From Mesorhizobium shangrilense (GTDB lineage: Bacteria > Pseudomonadota > Alphaproteobacteria > Rhizobiales > Rhizobiaceae): a stretch of DNA of 64,000 nt. The notes beneath the pieces are model-generated. The model searched no databases and was not told the DNA's origin. It saw only the letters and a list, made by a program, of their open reading frames with translations. Positions 1 through 9,111 of the stretch are shown in pieces. Position numbers and translations under genes: made by a program. The DNA lies in assembly GCF_028826155.1 (NCBI RefSeq), contig NZ_JAQGPN010000001.1, positions 3,105,501 to 3,169,500 of the forward strand. The letters run 5' to 3'. Position 1 is the first letter of the stretch; each line of letters starts with the position of its first letter.

Positions 1-1
1 C

Positions 2-1762
2 AGCGCCAGGAACGCGGGCATCGCGGTGGCGAATGGCGAGTATGTCTGCTGCCTTGACGCGGATGACCGTCTGCTGCCGGGTTATCTGGAGGCGGCGGTG
101 TTGGCGCTGGAGACCGATCGATCGGTCGGGTTCGCGTACTCCTGGGCACAGTTGTTCGGCGATGAGCATCGCGTCTGGCATACCCGGGATTTTCGCATCG
201 ACGAGGGGCTTGCAGACAACCATACGGCGGTCTCGGCAGTCTTCAGGCGGGACGATTGGCACGAGATCGGCGGCTATCGACCCCAAATGCGCCATGGCTA
301 CGAAGATTGGGAATTCTGGCTCCGGTTGGCGGCCCTCGGCCGCAACGGAAAGGCGGTGCGGGCGCCGTTGTTCGAGCACCGGCGGCACGGGCGCACGATG
401 ACGCACGACGCACATGCGATGCGCCGACGACTGGTCAGTGACATGCGTGCGCTCAACACTGAAATCTTCTCAGATCGATCGCTCCAGTCAAGGATTTCGC
501 GCATCGGCGGGCCTGCCAACGCGGACCGGTCGGCAACAGCGATCCCCGTGCGATTGCCCGTGGAATCTGGCAAGCCGCATCTGCTCGTGGTTGTTCCGTG
601 GCTCGAGGCGGGAGGCGCGGAGATGGTGCTTCTCGATGTCCTGGACCACCTCAAAGCGTCCTGGACGATAACGATCGTGACCACGCTGCCCGACCGCCAG
701 CCGCTCTGGTCGGAGTTCGTCAAGATCACCACGGACATCTTTCCGTTGGCGGGTGCATTTGACAGTGACGGCGGCCTGCGACTCCTCGAACATCTCGTCG
801 CGAGCCGTCAGATCAGCGTCGTTCTTTCGTCCGGTTCAGGCTGGCTCTACCGCAACGCGGCACGGCTGAAGTCGAGGTTTCCCGCGCTGAAGCTCGTGGA
901 TTTGCTGCACAACGCGCTGCCATCCGGTCACTTGGCCGACGCCGTAGCGGCGTCCGCGGTGTTCGACCGTCATATCGCAGTTAGCCCACATATTGAAACG
1001 GCGCTGGTGCGGAGAGGCGTTTACGCGGACAAGGTGCGCACGATCCTCAACGGGGTCGACTGTTCGGCGGCTAGGCTCGACGGCGAACTGCGCAAGCGCT
1101 GCCGTGCGGAGTTGGGACTCGATCCAGACGTCTTTGCGATCGGCTGGGTTGGGCGCTTTGCAGCCGAGAAGCGCCCTCTCGATTTTCTTTATCTCGTCAG
1201 TTCGTTGCCTGACTCTCGGCGCGTCGCGGCGTTCATGTGCGGCGAGGGCCCTCAGTTGCAGGGGACGATCGACCGCTCGGTGCGAATGGAAAGCGCCGTT
1301 CCGGTCAACTTTCTCGGTCGTCGTTCTCGGCCTGACATGCGGGCGCTCTACGCCGCGTTCGATGTGCTCGTGCTGACCTCGGAACTGGAGGGCATGCCGC
1401 TTGTCGTGCTGGAAGCGCTTGGGGCCGGCTGTCCCGTGGTCGCAACGCGGGTCGGCGATATCGAGCTTGCGGTTCACGACGGCAGGAGCGGGTGGCTTGT
1501 GCCGCCGGGCGACATCGCCGCGATGCGTCGGCGCATCCTGGAGATGATGGCGAATACATCCGAGCATCAGGCAATGGCGGCGTACGCGCTTGCGACGATG
1601 GACGGCGGCGACTTCTCGCGAAAAGCCATGGCCGAGGCCTATGCGCGCGTTTTCGTGGAGCTTGTGTCGTGGCCGGCAGGTGGCAGCGGGCCGGGAAAGA
1701 CGTGCAACAGCCCGCGCTCAAGCCAGATCGATAGGGCGACGGCGATGGGTGGCGTGCGGTGA
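2..1762 (+). CDS. Bifunctional GT2-GT4 glycosyltransferase, 5' end outside window
   Basis: The reading frame is open from base 2, so the true start lies upstream; the GTG at 26 is internal. The first visible residues are the end of a GT-A (family 2) domain: a nucleotide-sugar binding DAD motif about 12 codons in, then an HGYEDWEFWLRL stretch matching the GT2 acceptor-side ED motif. From about codon 185 a second, GT-B (family 4) domain begins (LLVVVPWLEAGGAE) and ends with the donor-binding EGMPLVVLEALGAG motif. By family knowledge both domains transfer sugars from nucleotide donors, so the enzyme probably adds two residues in cell-surface glycan assembly at the cytoplasmic side. The stop overlaps the next start by 4 bp (GTGA). 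Sugar and acceptor cannot be told. Confidence 0.88.
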   Translation, partial: SARNAGIAVANGEYVCCLDADDRLLPGYLEAAVLALETDRSVGFAYSWAQLFGDEHRVWHTRDFRIDEGLADNHTAVSAVFRRDDWHEIGGYRPQMRHGYEDWEFWLRLAALGRNGKAVRAPLFEHRRHGRTMTHDAHAMRRRLVSDMRALNTEIFSDRSLQSRISRIGGPANADRSATAIPVRLPVESGKPHLLVVVPWLEAGGAEMVLLDVLDHLKASWTITIVTTLPDRQPLWSEFVKITTDIFPLAGAFDSDGGLRLLEHLVASRQISVVLSSGSGWLYRNAARLKSRFPALKLVDLLHNALPSGHLADAVAASAVFDRHIAVSPHIETALVRRGVYADKVRTILNGVDCSAARLDGELRKRCRAELGLDPDVFAIGWVGRFAAEKRPLDFLYLVSSLPDSRRVAAFMCGEGPQLQGTIDRSVRMESAVPVNFLGRRSRPDMRALYAAFDVLVLTSELEGMPLVVLEALGAGCPVVATRVGDIELAVHDGRSGWLVPPGDIAAMRRRILEMMANTSEHQAMAAYALATMDGGDFSRKAMAEAYARVFVELVSWPAGGSGPGKTCNSPRSSQIDRATAMGGVR

Positions 1763-3792
1763 GGTACGGCCTGATTGTTTTCCCGAGATCGGAGAATACG
1801 GGCGACGCGGTCCAGTCGCTGGCCGCGCTGCAGTTTCTGCCACACCTGGATGCGCTTCTCGATCGGGAAACGCTGCATGACGTCCGCTCTCCCGATCTGA
1901 TCCGCGCGATAGGGAATGGCTGGTACGCCCACAACGTCGACAACTGGCCTCCTGCACCGAACATAGAGATGCTGCCAATCAGCATGCATTTTTCTCCGCG
2001 CGCACTGGAGTCCTACGCGGACCCTGAAAAGGGAAGCTATCTCCGGTCTCTCGCCCCGATAGGAGCCCGCGACGCATTCACACGCCGGGCTTTGATGGCG
2101 CGCGACGTGGACGCCTTCATGTCTGGTTGCCTGACCCTGACCCTGATGCGGCCAAGCGACCTCGCATCCGAGGGCAACATCGTCGTGTGCGACGTGCCTG
2201 ACACGGTGCGGCTGCAAGTTGAGGCTCGAGCCAGGCGGCAGGTCATCACTGTGACCCATGACGAACCCGACGATGTCGGCATCGAGGGCAAGCTCCACCG
2301 CGCCCGAAGGGCGCTGAGAGCCTATGGCTCAGCCCAATGCGTGATCACGTCACGGCTTCACGCAGCGCTGCCAGCCCTGGCTTTCGGCACGCCGGTCCTG
2401 CTGGTTGAAACGGCTGAGGACGCCTATCGATTCGATGGCCTTAGGGAACTTGTCCGGCACACGACAGAAGACCAGTTCCTCGACGATCGTTCGATCTTCG
2501 ACGTCAACGATCCTGAACCCAATGGCGATACGTTCCGTCCGGTACGGGAGCGGCTGGCGGAACGCGTTCTGGACTTCACGATCACGCCACCGCTGTGCCG
2601 GTTGAAGCGCGAGATCCTTGCCGCCTTTCGAGACGACGACCGCGCGGCATTCCGGCGTCTGATTTCTTCGGTGCGTTCCAGGAAGGAGGCTCCCATGTAT
2701 TTTGGCACCACAAAGAACGGAGAGGCTGGCCTGAGCTGGCGGGCGGTGGCTCCCGATGGCGGCGCCGATACACGGTTCATCGAAGAAGTCGCGAGCCTGC
2801 AGGTTCGGAACGATGTCCTGATCCACAGAAACAACACGCTGACTCAGGAACTTGTCGCGGAGCGAGAGCGAGTTGGCCAATTCCTCGCGGATCATGCGCG
2901 CTTCCAGATCGTCGAGGAGCACCTGAGAAAGCAGATCGCCGAGGCGGCCAGCGATGCCGAGGAACTCAATCGCCTGCGGAAGGCCCTGGTCGAAGCTGAT
3001 GGCCGTGTGTCGAGCAGGGACCTCGATATCGAGAACCGCGCGAAGGCGATAATCGCTCATGTCGAGGCGGAGAGGGTCTTGAAAGCCGAGATCGCGAGAC
3101 TGCAGCGACGTCTCGCCGACTCCCGCGTGGCGAACGCTGTTGCCGAGGTTCGCAACCGAGCGGTCGCTGACGAGAACGCCGAGCTGAAGAACCAGGTCTC
3201 AAGTCTCGGAGGCGACAAGAAGCGTCTGGAGGACGCAGCCGCGGAGGCTGCCAGGCGTCTCGAGGCACTGGCGGCGTTGGAACTCACAGCCCGCGAAGAG
3301 CGCGATCAGGTGTCGGCCGAACATGCCGCGCTGCTCGCTAGGGGCGAGGTGACGGAGCTCCAGGCGGCGGAGGCGGAGACGCGCCTTCAAACGGCGTTCG
3401 ATCAGATCCAGCATCTTGAGCAGCAACTCGCCAACCTCGAGATGGACAGAACCAAGCTGGAAGAGCGCCTGAAGACCAGCACCGGCAGCGAGCTGGTCGC
3501 CAAGCGGCTTGGCACGAGGCTCGCGGCAGCTGAGGCCGAGAATTTGACGCTGCGGGACAATGTCTGGCGCAGGACAAATCAGGCGGAAGAGCTCCAGCTG
3601 CGCCTTGCGGAAACGTCGGCACAAAATCTTGCGCTCGATGGCCACGCCAGCGCGCTCCAAGCGAAACTCGACGCAATGCCCTGGCGTGTGATCGCAGCCT
3701 ACTGGCGCATTCGCCGCTTCATCCCCAAGCGGTTGCTATCCGGAGTTGGCCAGATCCTGGGCAAGTCTCGCGAACAGTGGCAGGCGCCATGA
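1759..3792 (+). CDS. Polysaccharide pyruvyl transferase-like protein with long coiled-coil tail
   Basis: The GTG start overlaps the stop of the upstream glycosyltransferase (GTGA). Residues about 1-235 resemble the polysaccharide pyruvyl transferase family (PF04230): an N-terminal NTGDAVQSLA segment, GARDAFTRRAL and SGCLTLTL in the middle, then a TSRLHAALPALAFGTPVLL motif. Members add ketal-linked pyruvate, or act as related transferases, on exopolysaccharides. Residues about 335-640 are almost entirely Glu/Ala/Leu/Arg/Lys heptads, a long predicted coiled coil, ending in a basic tail. 677 aa is about twice the family length, so the tail is an addition, perhaps for scaffolding or chain-length control (inference). 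Translationally coupled on both sides. Confidence 0.72.
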   Translation: MRYGLIVFPRSENTGDAVQSLAALQFLPHLDALLDRETLHDVRSPDLIRAIGNGWYAHNVDNWPPAPNIEMLPISMHFSPRALESYADPEKGSYLRSLAPIGARDAFTRRALMARDVDAFMSGCLTLTLMRPSDLASEGNIVVCDVPDTVRLQVEARARRQVITVTHDEPDDVGIEGKLHRARRALRAYGSAQCVITSRLHAALPALAFGTPVLLVETAEDAYRFDGLRELVRHTTEDQFLDDRSIFDVNDPEPNGDTFRPVRERLAERVLDFTITPPLCRLKREILAAFRDDDRAAFRRLISSVRSRKEAPMYFGTTKNGEAGLSWRAVAPDGGADTRFIEEVASLQVRNDVLIHRNNTLTQELVAERERVGQFLADHARFQIVEEHLRKQIAEAASDAEELNRLRKALVEADGRVSSRDLDIENRAKAIIAHVEAERVLKAEIARLQRRLADSRVANAVAEVRNRAVADENAELKNQVSSLGGDKKRLEDAAAEAARRLEALAALELTAREERDQVSAEHAALLARGEVTELQAAEAETRLQTAFDQIQHLEQQLANLEMDRTKLEERLKTSTGSELVAKRLGTRLAAAEAENLTLRDNVWRRTNQAEELQLRLAETSAQNLALDGHASALQAKLDAMPWRVIAAYWRIRRFIPKRLLSGVGQILGKSREQWQAP

Positions 3793-5831
3793 ACGACATC
3801 CCACTCATCGAGGGTCTGCACGCGCTTCCCTACGTGTATGCGAACGAGCACGCATACCTGGCCGAGGATTTCGGAGCTGGAACGGGTCCCAATATCGGCG
3901 GCGCGGGCGAAAACCTCACGATCATGCTGCTGTCGATGGACCGCGCCAACCTCACTGCGCGGCTTTGCCGAAGCATCGTCGGGCACGTTCCCCACTTCGA
4001 GGGCCAAGTGCTGGTGGTCGACAACGGTTCGCAGCCCGACCAACTCCTCGAGATCGAGAAGCTTCTCGCCGAACTCCCTCTGCGCAGCAAGCTCCTCAAA
4101 CTCGGACAGAACCACGGTGTGGCCGGAGGCAGGAGCATCGGCATAGATCATGTCGAAACCGAATGGGTGATGAGTCTCGACAACGACATCTATTTCATCG
4201 CCGACCCCTTCAAGCATTGGCAGCACGAGATTGCGACGTTGGGCTGCCGGTTCTTTTCGCTGGCGCTGCTCGATCCCGATCAACAAAGCATCTTCCTGCG
4301 CGGCGGCCACCTCTACGTGACCTATGGCGAAGGCCAGATCCATCTCGGCGGCGGATCCGCGGGCGCACTGGGGGACGCCAGGACCGTGAGCGGGCCGCCA
4401 TTCCTCGGAACCTGCATGATGGGCGGCGCGTCAATTTTCGATGTCGCGCTCTTCAAGGAAATCGGCAGGTTCGACGCGGGGATGTTCGTCGGCTTCGAGG
4501 ACATCGAGCTTTCCCTGCGCCTTTTCCGGAAGGGCTATAAGATCGGGTGTACGGCCCTGGCGGCCCTCGTTCACGATCATGCCAAGCCCGAAACCTCGGT
4601 GGACAGGGACTACGAGCGCATCCGGTTCAGGCGAAACGACATCGAGGAGTCCGCGCGTCATTTCGAGAGCAAGCACGGCTACAAGGTCTGGAACAGGGGA
4701 GTCGATGACTGGCTGACGGAAAGGGAGAGAGCGCTGGGGCTGCAGGAAGCAAGGGACGCAGGCGTCCCGCGGGCGCATGTGTCACGCAATGAGCGTCCGA
4801 ACATCATGCTTGTCGCCGACATTTTCGGCTGGGCGTTCTCCAACATCTGCGACCAGATCCATACCCAACTTTCGGATGAGTTCAACATAACGGTTCACGC
4901 AACCGATGAGCTGAAGAACCACGGCGACCTTTGCCTGCTGGCGCGGAACCAGGATCTGGTTCACCTCTTCTGGCGGCCCCAGGTGCGCAATCTGTTCAGC
5001 GAGAATGTGCTGGACTATGCGCGGGGGCTGGGCTTTCCGGTTCCGGAGGACATCTTCGGGCTCATTCTCGACAAGCGGGTCACCACCGCGGTCTACGACC
5101 ATCTGTACCTGTCTTCGGATGAAGTCGAATGGCTGAGGCCCGTGTTCGATTTCGTCGATGGCTACTACACGTCCTCACGAAAGCTCGACGCCATCTATCA
5201 GCGCGTCTACGGGGGCACGCCGCCTCAGGCCGTCATACAGGACGGCGTGGATCTGTCGTTGTTCAGGCCGAGAAACCTCGGGCGTTTCCAGGACGACAGG
5301 CAAACGCTCACGGTGGGCTGGGTGGGCAACTCCGACTGGGCGGCAGAAGTCGAAGACTTCAAGGGTCTCCACACCATCATCAATCCGGCGCTAGAGAATC
5401 TCCGTGCAAAGGGCCTCCAACTGGAATCGCGTTTCGCCGACAAGAAGGTCGTCCACATTCCTCACGCCGACATGCCGGACTACTACGCCGGCATCGACGT
5501 TCTTCTCTGCGCGTCGAAGATCGAGGGCACGCCGAATCCGTTGCTCGAGGCCATGGCCATGGGCGTTCCGGTCATCACCACGGATGTCGGCATCGTGCCG
5601 GAGGCGCTCGGGCCCAAGCAGTCCGGGTACATTCTTCCGTCGCGTGACGTGCATTCGCTGATGACCATGATCGAGCGGCTCTACCGCAATCGCTCCGATT
5701 TGGAGCAGCTTTCCGACGAAAATCTCGACTACGTGAAGCCCTGGGACTGGTCACTACGCGTGGAGGGCTTCCGCAACTTCTTCCGCAGCGTTCTCGCTGC
5801 TCCAGCCCGCCACAAACAGAGACTATCGTGA
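3789..5831 (+). CDS. Bifunctional GT2-GT4 glycosyltransferase
   Basis: I chose the ATG at 3789 because it overlaps the upstream stop as ATGA; an in-frame GTG at 3777 is possible. The N-terminal half (about residues 40-285) is a GT2 domain: VLVVDNGSQPDQ, a GVAGGRSIGI loop, a DNDIYF metal-binding motif and a GFEDIELSLRLF acceptor motif. The C-terminal third (about 500-670) is a GT-B/GT4 domain with GWVGNSDWAAEVEDFKG and the KIEGTPNPLLEAMAMGVPV donor motif. It is built like the first gene of the window, so the operon has two double transferases. It likely extends a lipid-linked or polymeric surface glycan; its sugars are unknown. The stop overlaps the next small ORF as GTGA. Confidence 0.87.
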   Translation: MNDIPLIEGLHALPYVYANEHAYLAEDFGAGTGPNIGGAGENLTIMLLSMDRANLTARLCRSIVGHVPHFEGQVLVVDNGSQPDQLLEIEKLLAELPLRSKLLKLGQNHGVAGGRSIGIDHVETEWVMSLDNDIYFIADPFKHWQHEIATLGCRFFSLALLDPDQQSIFLRGGHLYVTYGEGQIHLGGGSAGALGDARTVSGPPFLGTCMMGGASIFDVALFKEIGRFDAGMFVGFEDIELSLRLFRKGYKIGCTALAALVHDHAKPETSVDRDYERIRFRRNDIEESARHFESKHGYKVWNRGVDDWLTERERALGLQEARDAGVPRAHVSRNERPNIMLVADIFGWAFSNICDQIHTQLSDEFNITVHATDELKNHGDLCLLARNQDLVHLFWRPQVRNLFSENVLDYARGLGFPVPEDIFGLILDKRVTTAVYDHLYLSSDEVEWLRPVFDFVDGYYTSSRKLDAIYQRVYGGTPPQAVIQDGVDLSLFRPRNLGRFQDDRQTLTVGWVGNSDWAAEVEDFKGLHTIINPALENLRAKGLQLESRFADKKVVHIPHADMPDYYAGIDVLLCASKIEGTPNPLLEAMAMGVPVITTDVGIVPEALGPKQSGYILPSRDVHSLMTMIERLYRNRSDLEQLSDENLDYVKPWDWSLRVEGFRNFFRSVLAAPARHKQRLS

Positions 5832-5965
5832 CCCTCTACGCGTCCGCCCCGGATCTCGAGCGAGCCAGCGCAGAAGATCTGTTCACACGAGGGCTGCTGC
5901 CCTGCGCCAATGGCCGTTCAGCTTCATGTTGCAGACGGCACAGGTTCATCCTCGGGGCAGCCTGA
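5828..5965 (+). CDS. 45-codon ORF bridging glycosyltransferase and methyltransferase
   Basis: A GTG at 5828 overlaps the upstream stop (GTGA), and the TGA at 5963-5965 overlaps the ATG of the methyltransferase (TGATG). The predicted 45-residue peptide begins MTLYASAPDLERASAEDLF and has two adjacent cysteines and a basic C-terminal half. I recognise no family. Exact coupling at both ends fits the rest of the operon and suggests that ribosomes cross it. It may be a leader-type coupling peptide, a genuine small protein, or the remnant of a longer gene. Coding status is uncertain. Confidence 0.4.
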   Translation: MTLYASAPDLERASAEDLFTRGLLPCANGRSASCCRRHRFILGAA

Positions 5966-6855
5966 TGTCAGACCTTGCCCCCGCGCAGATAGAGGTTCTC
6001 CAGCGCGCCCTGAGAGGCAAGTACGGGCAGGGAGAGCTTTCCCAGGGTCAATTGGCGGACCTCGAGCGGCACACGACCGGACGCTTGAACGAGTTTCGCG
6101 AATTGCTCATTCCCTGGCTGTCGAAAAACGCGGGACTTGCTTCCGCAAACGTCCTCGAGATCGGGGCAGGGACAGGGGCCTCGACGGTTGCGATGGCCGA
6201 GCATGGAGCGCGCGTCCACGGCATAGACATCGATGCCGAATCGCTCCGCGTCGCTGAGCTGCGCTGCAGCCTGCACGGCGAGAAAAGGACCTCATTCGAA
6301 GTCCTCAACGCGACCGAGATCGGCAAGTTCGATGACGGTTTCGACCTGGTCATCTTTTTCGCCACGCTGGAACACATGACGCATGCGGAGCGCCTTTCGG
6401 CGCTTCGAAACGCCTGGTCGATGCTGCCGAGCGGTGGCTTCCTCGGGGTTGTCGAATGCCCGAACCGGCTCTGGCACTACGACAATCACACGACGCTGCT
6501 GAACTTCTTTCACTGGCTCCCTGACGATCTGGCCATCGACTATGCCAGGTTCGTCCCGCGGGCGGAGTTCCGTGATGCGATGACAGAGACCGCGGATCGC
6601 ACGGAGCTGGCGACCGGGCTGGCAAGATGGGGGCGGGGCGCGAGCTACCACGAGATCGAGCTCGCCGCGGGCCCGATTGCCGAACTGGTCGTGCTGGAAG
6701 GCATGGACGACTTCAGGCGGCGCGCCGATCCGGTGCTCGACGATTATTGGAGGCACTCTGCTGACGGGCGCTATCGCGACGCGCTCATGGCGGTGGCCCC
6801 GCACGTCCCTTCGGCATTTTTCTATCCTTGGATGAACATCCTGATCCGCAAATGA
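5965..6855 (+). CDS. Class I SAM-dependent methyltransferase
   Basis: The ATG at 5965 is preferred over one at 5926 because it makes a TGATG overlap with the small upstream ORF. The 296-residue product has a Rossmann-type methyltransferase core: motif I VLEIGAGTGAS (about residues 60-70), an acidic loop GIDIDAES after strand 2, and an FFATLEHM segment at the usual motif IV place. PSGGFLGVVECPNRLW follows as in post-motif strands. The family transfers methyl from S-adenosylmethionine; here a sugar hydroxyl or glycan end is the likely acceptor, from operon context only. The stop overlaps the next start as ATGA. Confidence 0.85.
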   Translation: MSDLAPAQIEVLQRALRGKYGQGELSQGQLADLERHTTGRLNEFRELLIPWLSKNAGLASANVLEIGAGTGASTVAMAEHGARVHGIDIDAESLRVAELRCSLHGEKRTSFEVLNATEIGKFDDGFDLVIFFATLEHMTHAERLSALRNAWSMLPSGGFLGVVECPNRLWHYDNHTTLLNFFHWLPDDLAIDYARFVPRAEFRDAMTETADRTELATGLARWGRGASYHEIELAAGPIAELVVLEGMDDFRRRADPVLDDYWRHSADGRYRDALMAVAPHVPSAFFYPWMNILIRK

Positions 6856-8885
6856 AGTATCTACGAGATCTGCTTGTTGCTGCGGCGTTTTCCGCTCTCG
6901 CCGTTCTTGCCTGGCAGCTGCTGTTCCCAGGCGGCTCCCAGCCGGACACCGACATCGAGATCACTGCGCTTGGAACGAAAAACCCCCAATCGCAGGGCAC
7001 CGAAGTCTGGTTTCATCCGGAAGTGAGCATTCCGGGTATGACTGCCGAAGCATTCGCAGCGTCGATGTCGAACGGCGAATGGGAGCTTCGCGACAAGTCA
7101 CTGGTCTCCTACAAGGGGCAACCCGCAACACTCTCCTGGTCGGGTCCGGTGCCGGACGGCGCAACCTTGACCTTCACGCGGCATGGCTGGTCCGGTCATG
7201 TCCGGGTAACAATCAATGGGACAACAAGCGAACACGACCTGTTTGACGCCAACCGGGGCGCTCCCAATCTGGCGCTTCGATTGACCGAGGCTCCCGGCGG
7301 GCAGGCTACCATCTCGGAGAGCATCTCGCGCTCCGCCATGCCGGCGGCATCATCGACCCTGCTTCTCTTCACGATCCTCTCCTTGGCGAGAGCGGCGCGC
7401 GCACCGCTTGCGCCATCGGTAGCCGAGACACGCTCCCACGTGATGATCCTGGCGGCGGCGACCTTGGGCTGGACGGCCCTGACGCTGTACATGGCGCGCA
7501 CCGACGTGCCGGCTGCCGACGTCCCCCGCATATTCGCCTATGTCGGCATCGTCGTTCTCCTTCAGGCTTGCCTGATACAGCTGTTTTACTTGCACACGCG
7601 GGTGCTCTCATCCGTCGCGATGACGGCCAACATGTTCTTGTGCAACGTGGTCTTCTCGACGGAACTCATGGGGCAGCCGACCTATCTGCTGGCTGCGTTT
7701 GCGATCGCTACGCTGGCCCTCAACCACGTCCTCATGGACCTTCTGGTGCGCCTGAGGGCGCTGAGGCTGACGTTCTTCGCTACGTTGGCGATCTTCTGCG
7801 TCTTCGTCTTGGCGTCGTTCGCGCTCGGCCGTTCGCTAGTTCCTCCTTCCGAGGCGGCCCCTTCCGAGACTGCCTTCGAGGGCGTGCGCATGGTCGACTT
7901 CGAGCGGACGCCGAATGTTTATTTTCTATCGTTCGACGCCATGATCCCGGAGGTGTTGGCGCAAGAATACTTGGGGTTCCGCCCCACCTATCTGGATGCG
8001 GTGGCGGCCAGCGGCGCCCATGTATTCGCCAACATGTTCGCCGATGGCATGTCGACCAAGATGTCGTTCACACAGATCCTGAAATTGCGACCAGATGCGT
8101 CCTTAGATGACGACGATCTGGTCACCGGCAATATTCCATCTGCCCTGCGTCAGGCTTTCAAGCATAACGGGTACAGGACATACTTCGTCTTTACGAATAC
8201 ATATTTCGGCTTAAGGAAAGGCGTATATCTCGACGAGTATGTGTTTCATGACGACTATACTGTGTGCTCGTTCCTTGCGGGATCGGCAGCAATTGCGGGA
8301 TTCTTCGGATACTGCCCCGTGCAGGGTCTATTTATGGCGACAGGCGTTGATCGTTTCACACCTTCGATCGAAATGGGCGTACGGCTTCTCAACGAAGTCA
8401 CCACCTCGTCGGATGATCCGACCTTCTACATGCAGCATTTCCTCTTTCCGGGCCACACCTGGAACAATGTGACGACGGAGCAGCATATGACGGAGTTCGT
8501 TGAAGCCTACCGCGAAAATTCGGTGATCGCCGCGCAGACGATCGACACCGCGGTTGGCATCATTCGCACGAACGACCCTTCGGCCATCATCCTCCTGTAC
8601 AGCGATCACGGATCCTGGACTTCACGCGCCGTAAGCCTCGCCGACGATCCGCGGTTCTACGTGCAGGACAAGTTCGGCATTCTCGCCGGCATCATCAACG
8701 CGGATATGTGCCTTCCGTACTTCCGGCCGCCCGAAGGCCAGAGTTTCCAGACCAACGCGCGCATCGCGGCTGCACTGATCCAGTGCCTGGCGGGCGGACA
8801 GTCGCCGCTCAGCACCCCTTTCGATCACAACGTGATCCCGCTCTTTGAAGGCAAAGAGAAGTATCAGGACTACGTCTATGAGTAG
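6852..8885 (+). CDS. Membrane-anchored sulfatase/phosphoethanolamine-transferase-like hydrolase
   Basis: Start ATG 6852 forms ATGA with the previous stop. The 677-residue protein has an N-terminal membrane segment, an extracytoplasmic stretch to about residue 155, then several hydrophobic helices (about 165-330). Next comes an alkaline-phosphatase-superfamily domain opening NVYFLSFDAMIPEVL, with the metal-binding Asp, and later containing LLYSDHGSW, the usual DH metal ligands. Superfamily members include sulfatases, LTA synthases and phosphoethanolamine transferases. No C-x-P-x-R formylglycine motif is seen, so a transferase or phosphatase is likelier than a sulfatase. It probably decorates or trims the polysaccharide made by this operon, outside the inner membrane (inference). 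Confidence 0.72.
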   Translation: MKYLRDLLVAAAFSALAVLAWQLLFPGGSQPDTDIEITALGTKNPQSQGTEVWFHPEVSIPGMTAEAFAASMSNGEWELRDKSLVSYKGQPATLSWSGPVPDGATLTFTRHGWSGHVRVTINGTTSEHDLFDANRGAPNLALRLTEAPGGQATISESISRSAMPAASSTLLLFTILSLARAARAPLAPSVAETRSHVMILAAATLGWTALTLYMARTDVPAADVPRIFAYVGIVVLLQACLIQLFYLHTRVLSSVAMTANMFLCNVVFSTELMGQPTYLLAAFAIATLALNHVLMDLLVRLRALRLTFFATLAIFCVFVLASFALGRSLVPPSEAAPSETAFEGVRMVDFERTPNVYFLSFDAMIPEVLAQEYLGFRPTYLDAVAASGAHVFANMFADGMSTKMSFTQILKLRPDASLDDDDLVTGNIPSALRQAFKHNGYRTYFVFTNTYFGLRKGVYLDEYVFHDDYTVCSFLAGSAAIAGFFGYCPVQGLFMATGVDRFTPSIEMGVRLLNEVTTSSDDPTFYMQHFLFPGHTWNNVTTEQHMTEFVEAYRENSVIAAQTIDTAVGIIRTNDPSAIILLYSDHGSWTSRAVSLADDPRFYVQDKFGILAGIINADMCLPYFRPPEGQSFQTNARIAAALIQCLAGGQSPLSTPFDHNVIPLFEGKEKYQDYVYE

Positions 8886-9111
8886 AACAGCACGAGCCGA
8901 CGTCGTGATGGGCGCGACAGTGTTCACGCTGCTCTCGCTCCAGCCGGCGAATGCCTATGTCGACCCCGGATCGGTGAGCGTCGTCGTCACGGCGGTCCTG
9001 GGCGCAATCGCAACCATAGGCTACGGCGCGCGGCTCTACTGGGCGAAGATCGGCGCGTTCTTCCGGCGTCAGCCCGCAGCGAAGACGGACGACAATGACC
9101 GTTCGCGTTGA
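8878..9111 (+). CDS. Small exported or membrane protein of the glycan operon
   Basis: The ATG at 8878 overlaps the upstream stop by 8 bp. The 77-residue product has a signal-peptide-like N terminus (about 1-26, ending PANA), then YVDPGS, one hydrophobic helix (about 33-52), and a basic, charged tail. I have no firm family name. The context suggests an accessory of the membrane hydrolase before it. Its end overlaps the next gene by 17 bp, so it is fully embedded in the operon. Confidence 0.7.
   Translation: MSRTARADVVMGATVFTLLSLQPANAYVDPGSVSVVVTAVLGAIATIGYGARLYWAKIGAFFRRQPAAKTDDNDRSR

Noticed and set aside
6852..8885. True sulfatase
   Set aside because: No C/S-x-P-x-R formylglycine signature is visible, unlike the arylsulfatase at 46297-47967.
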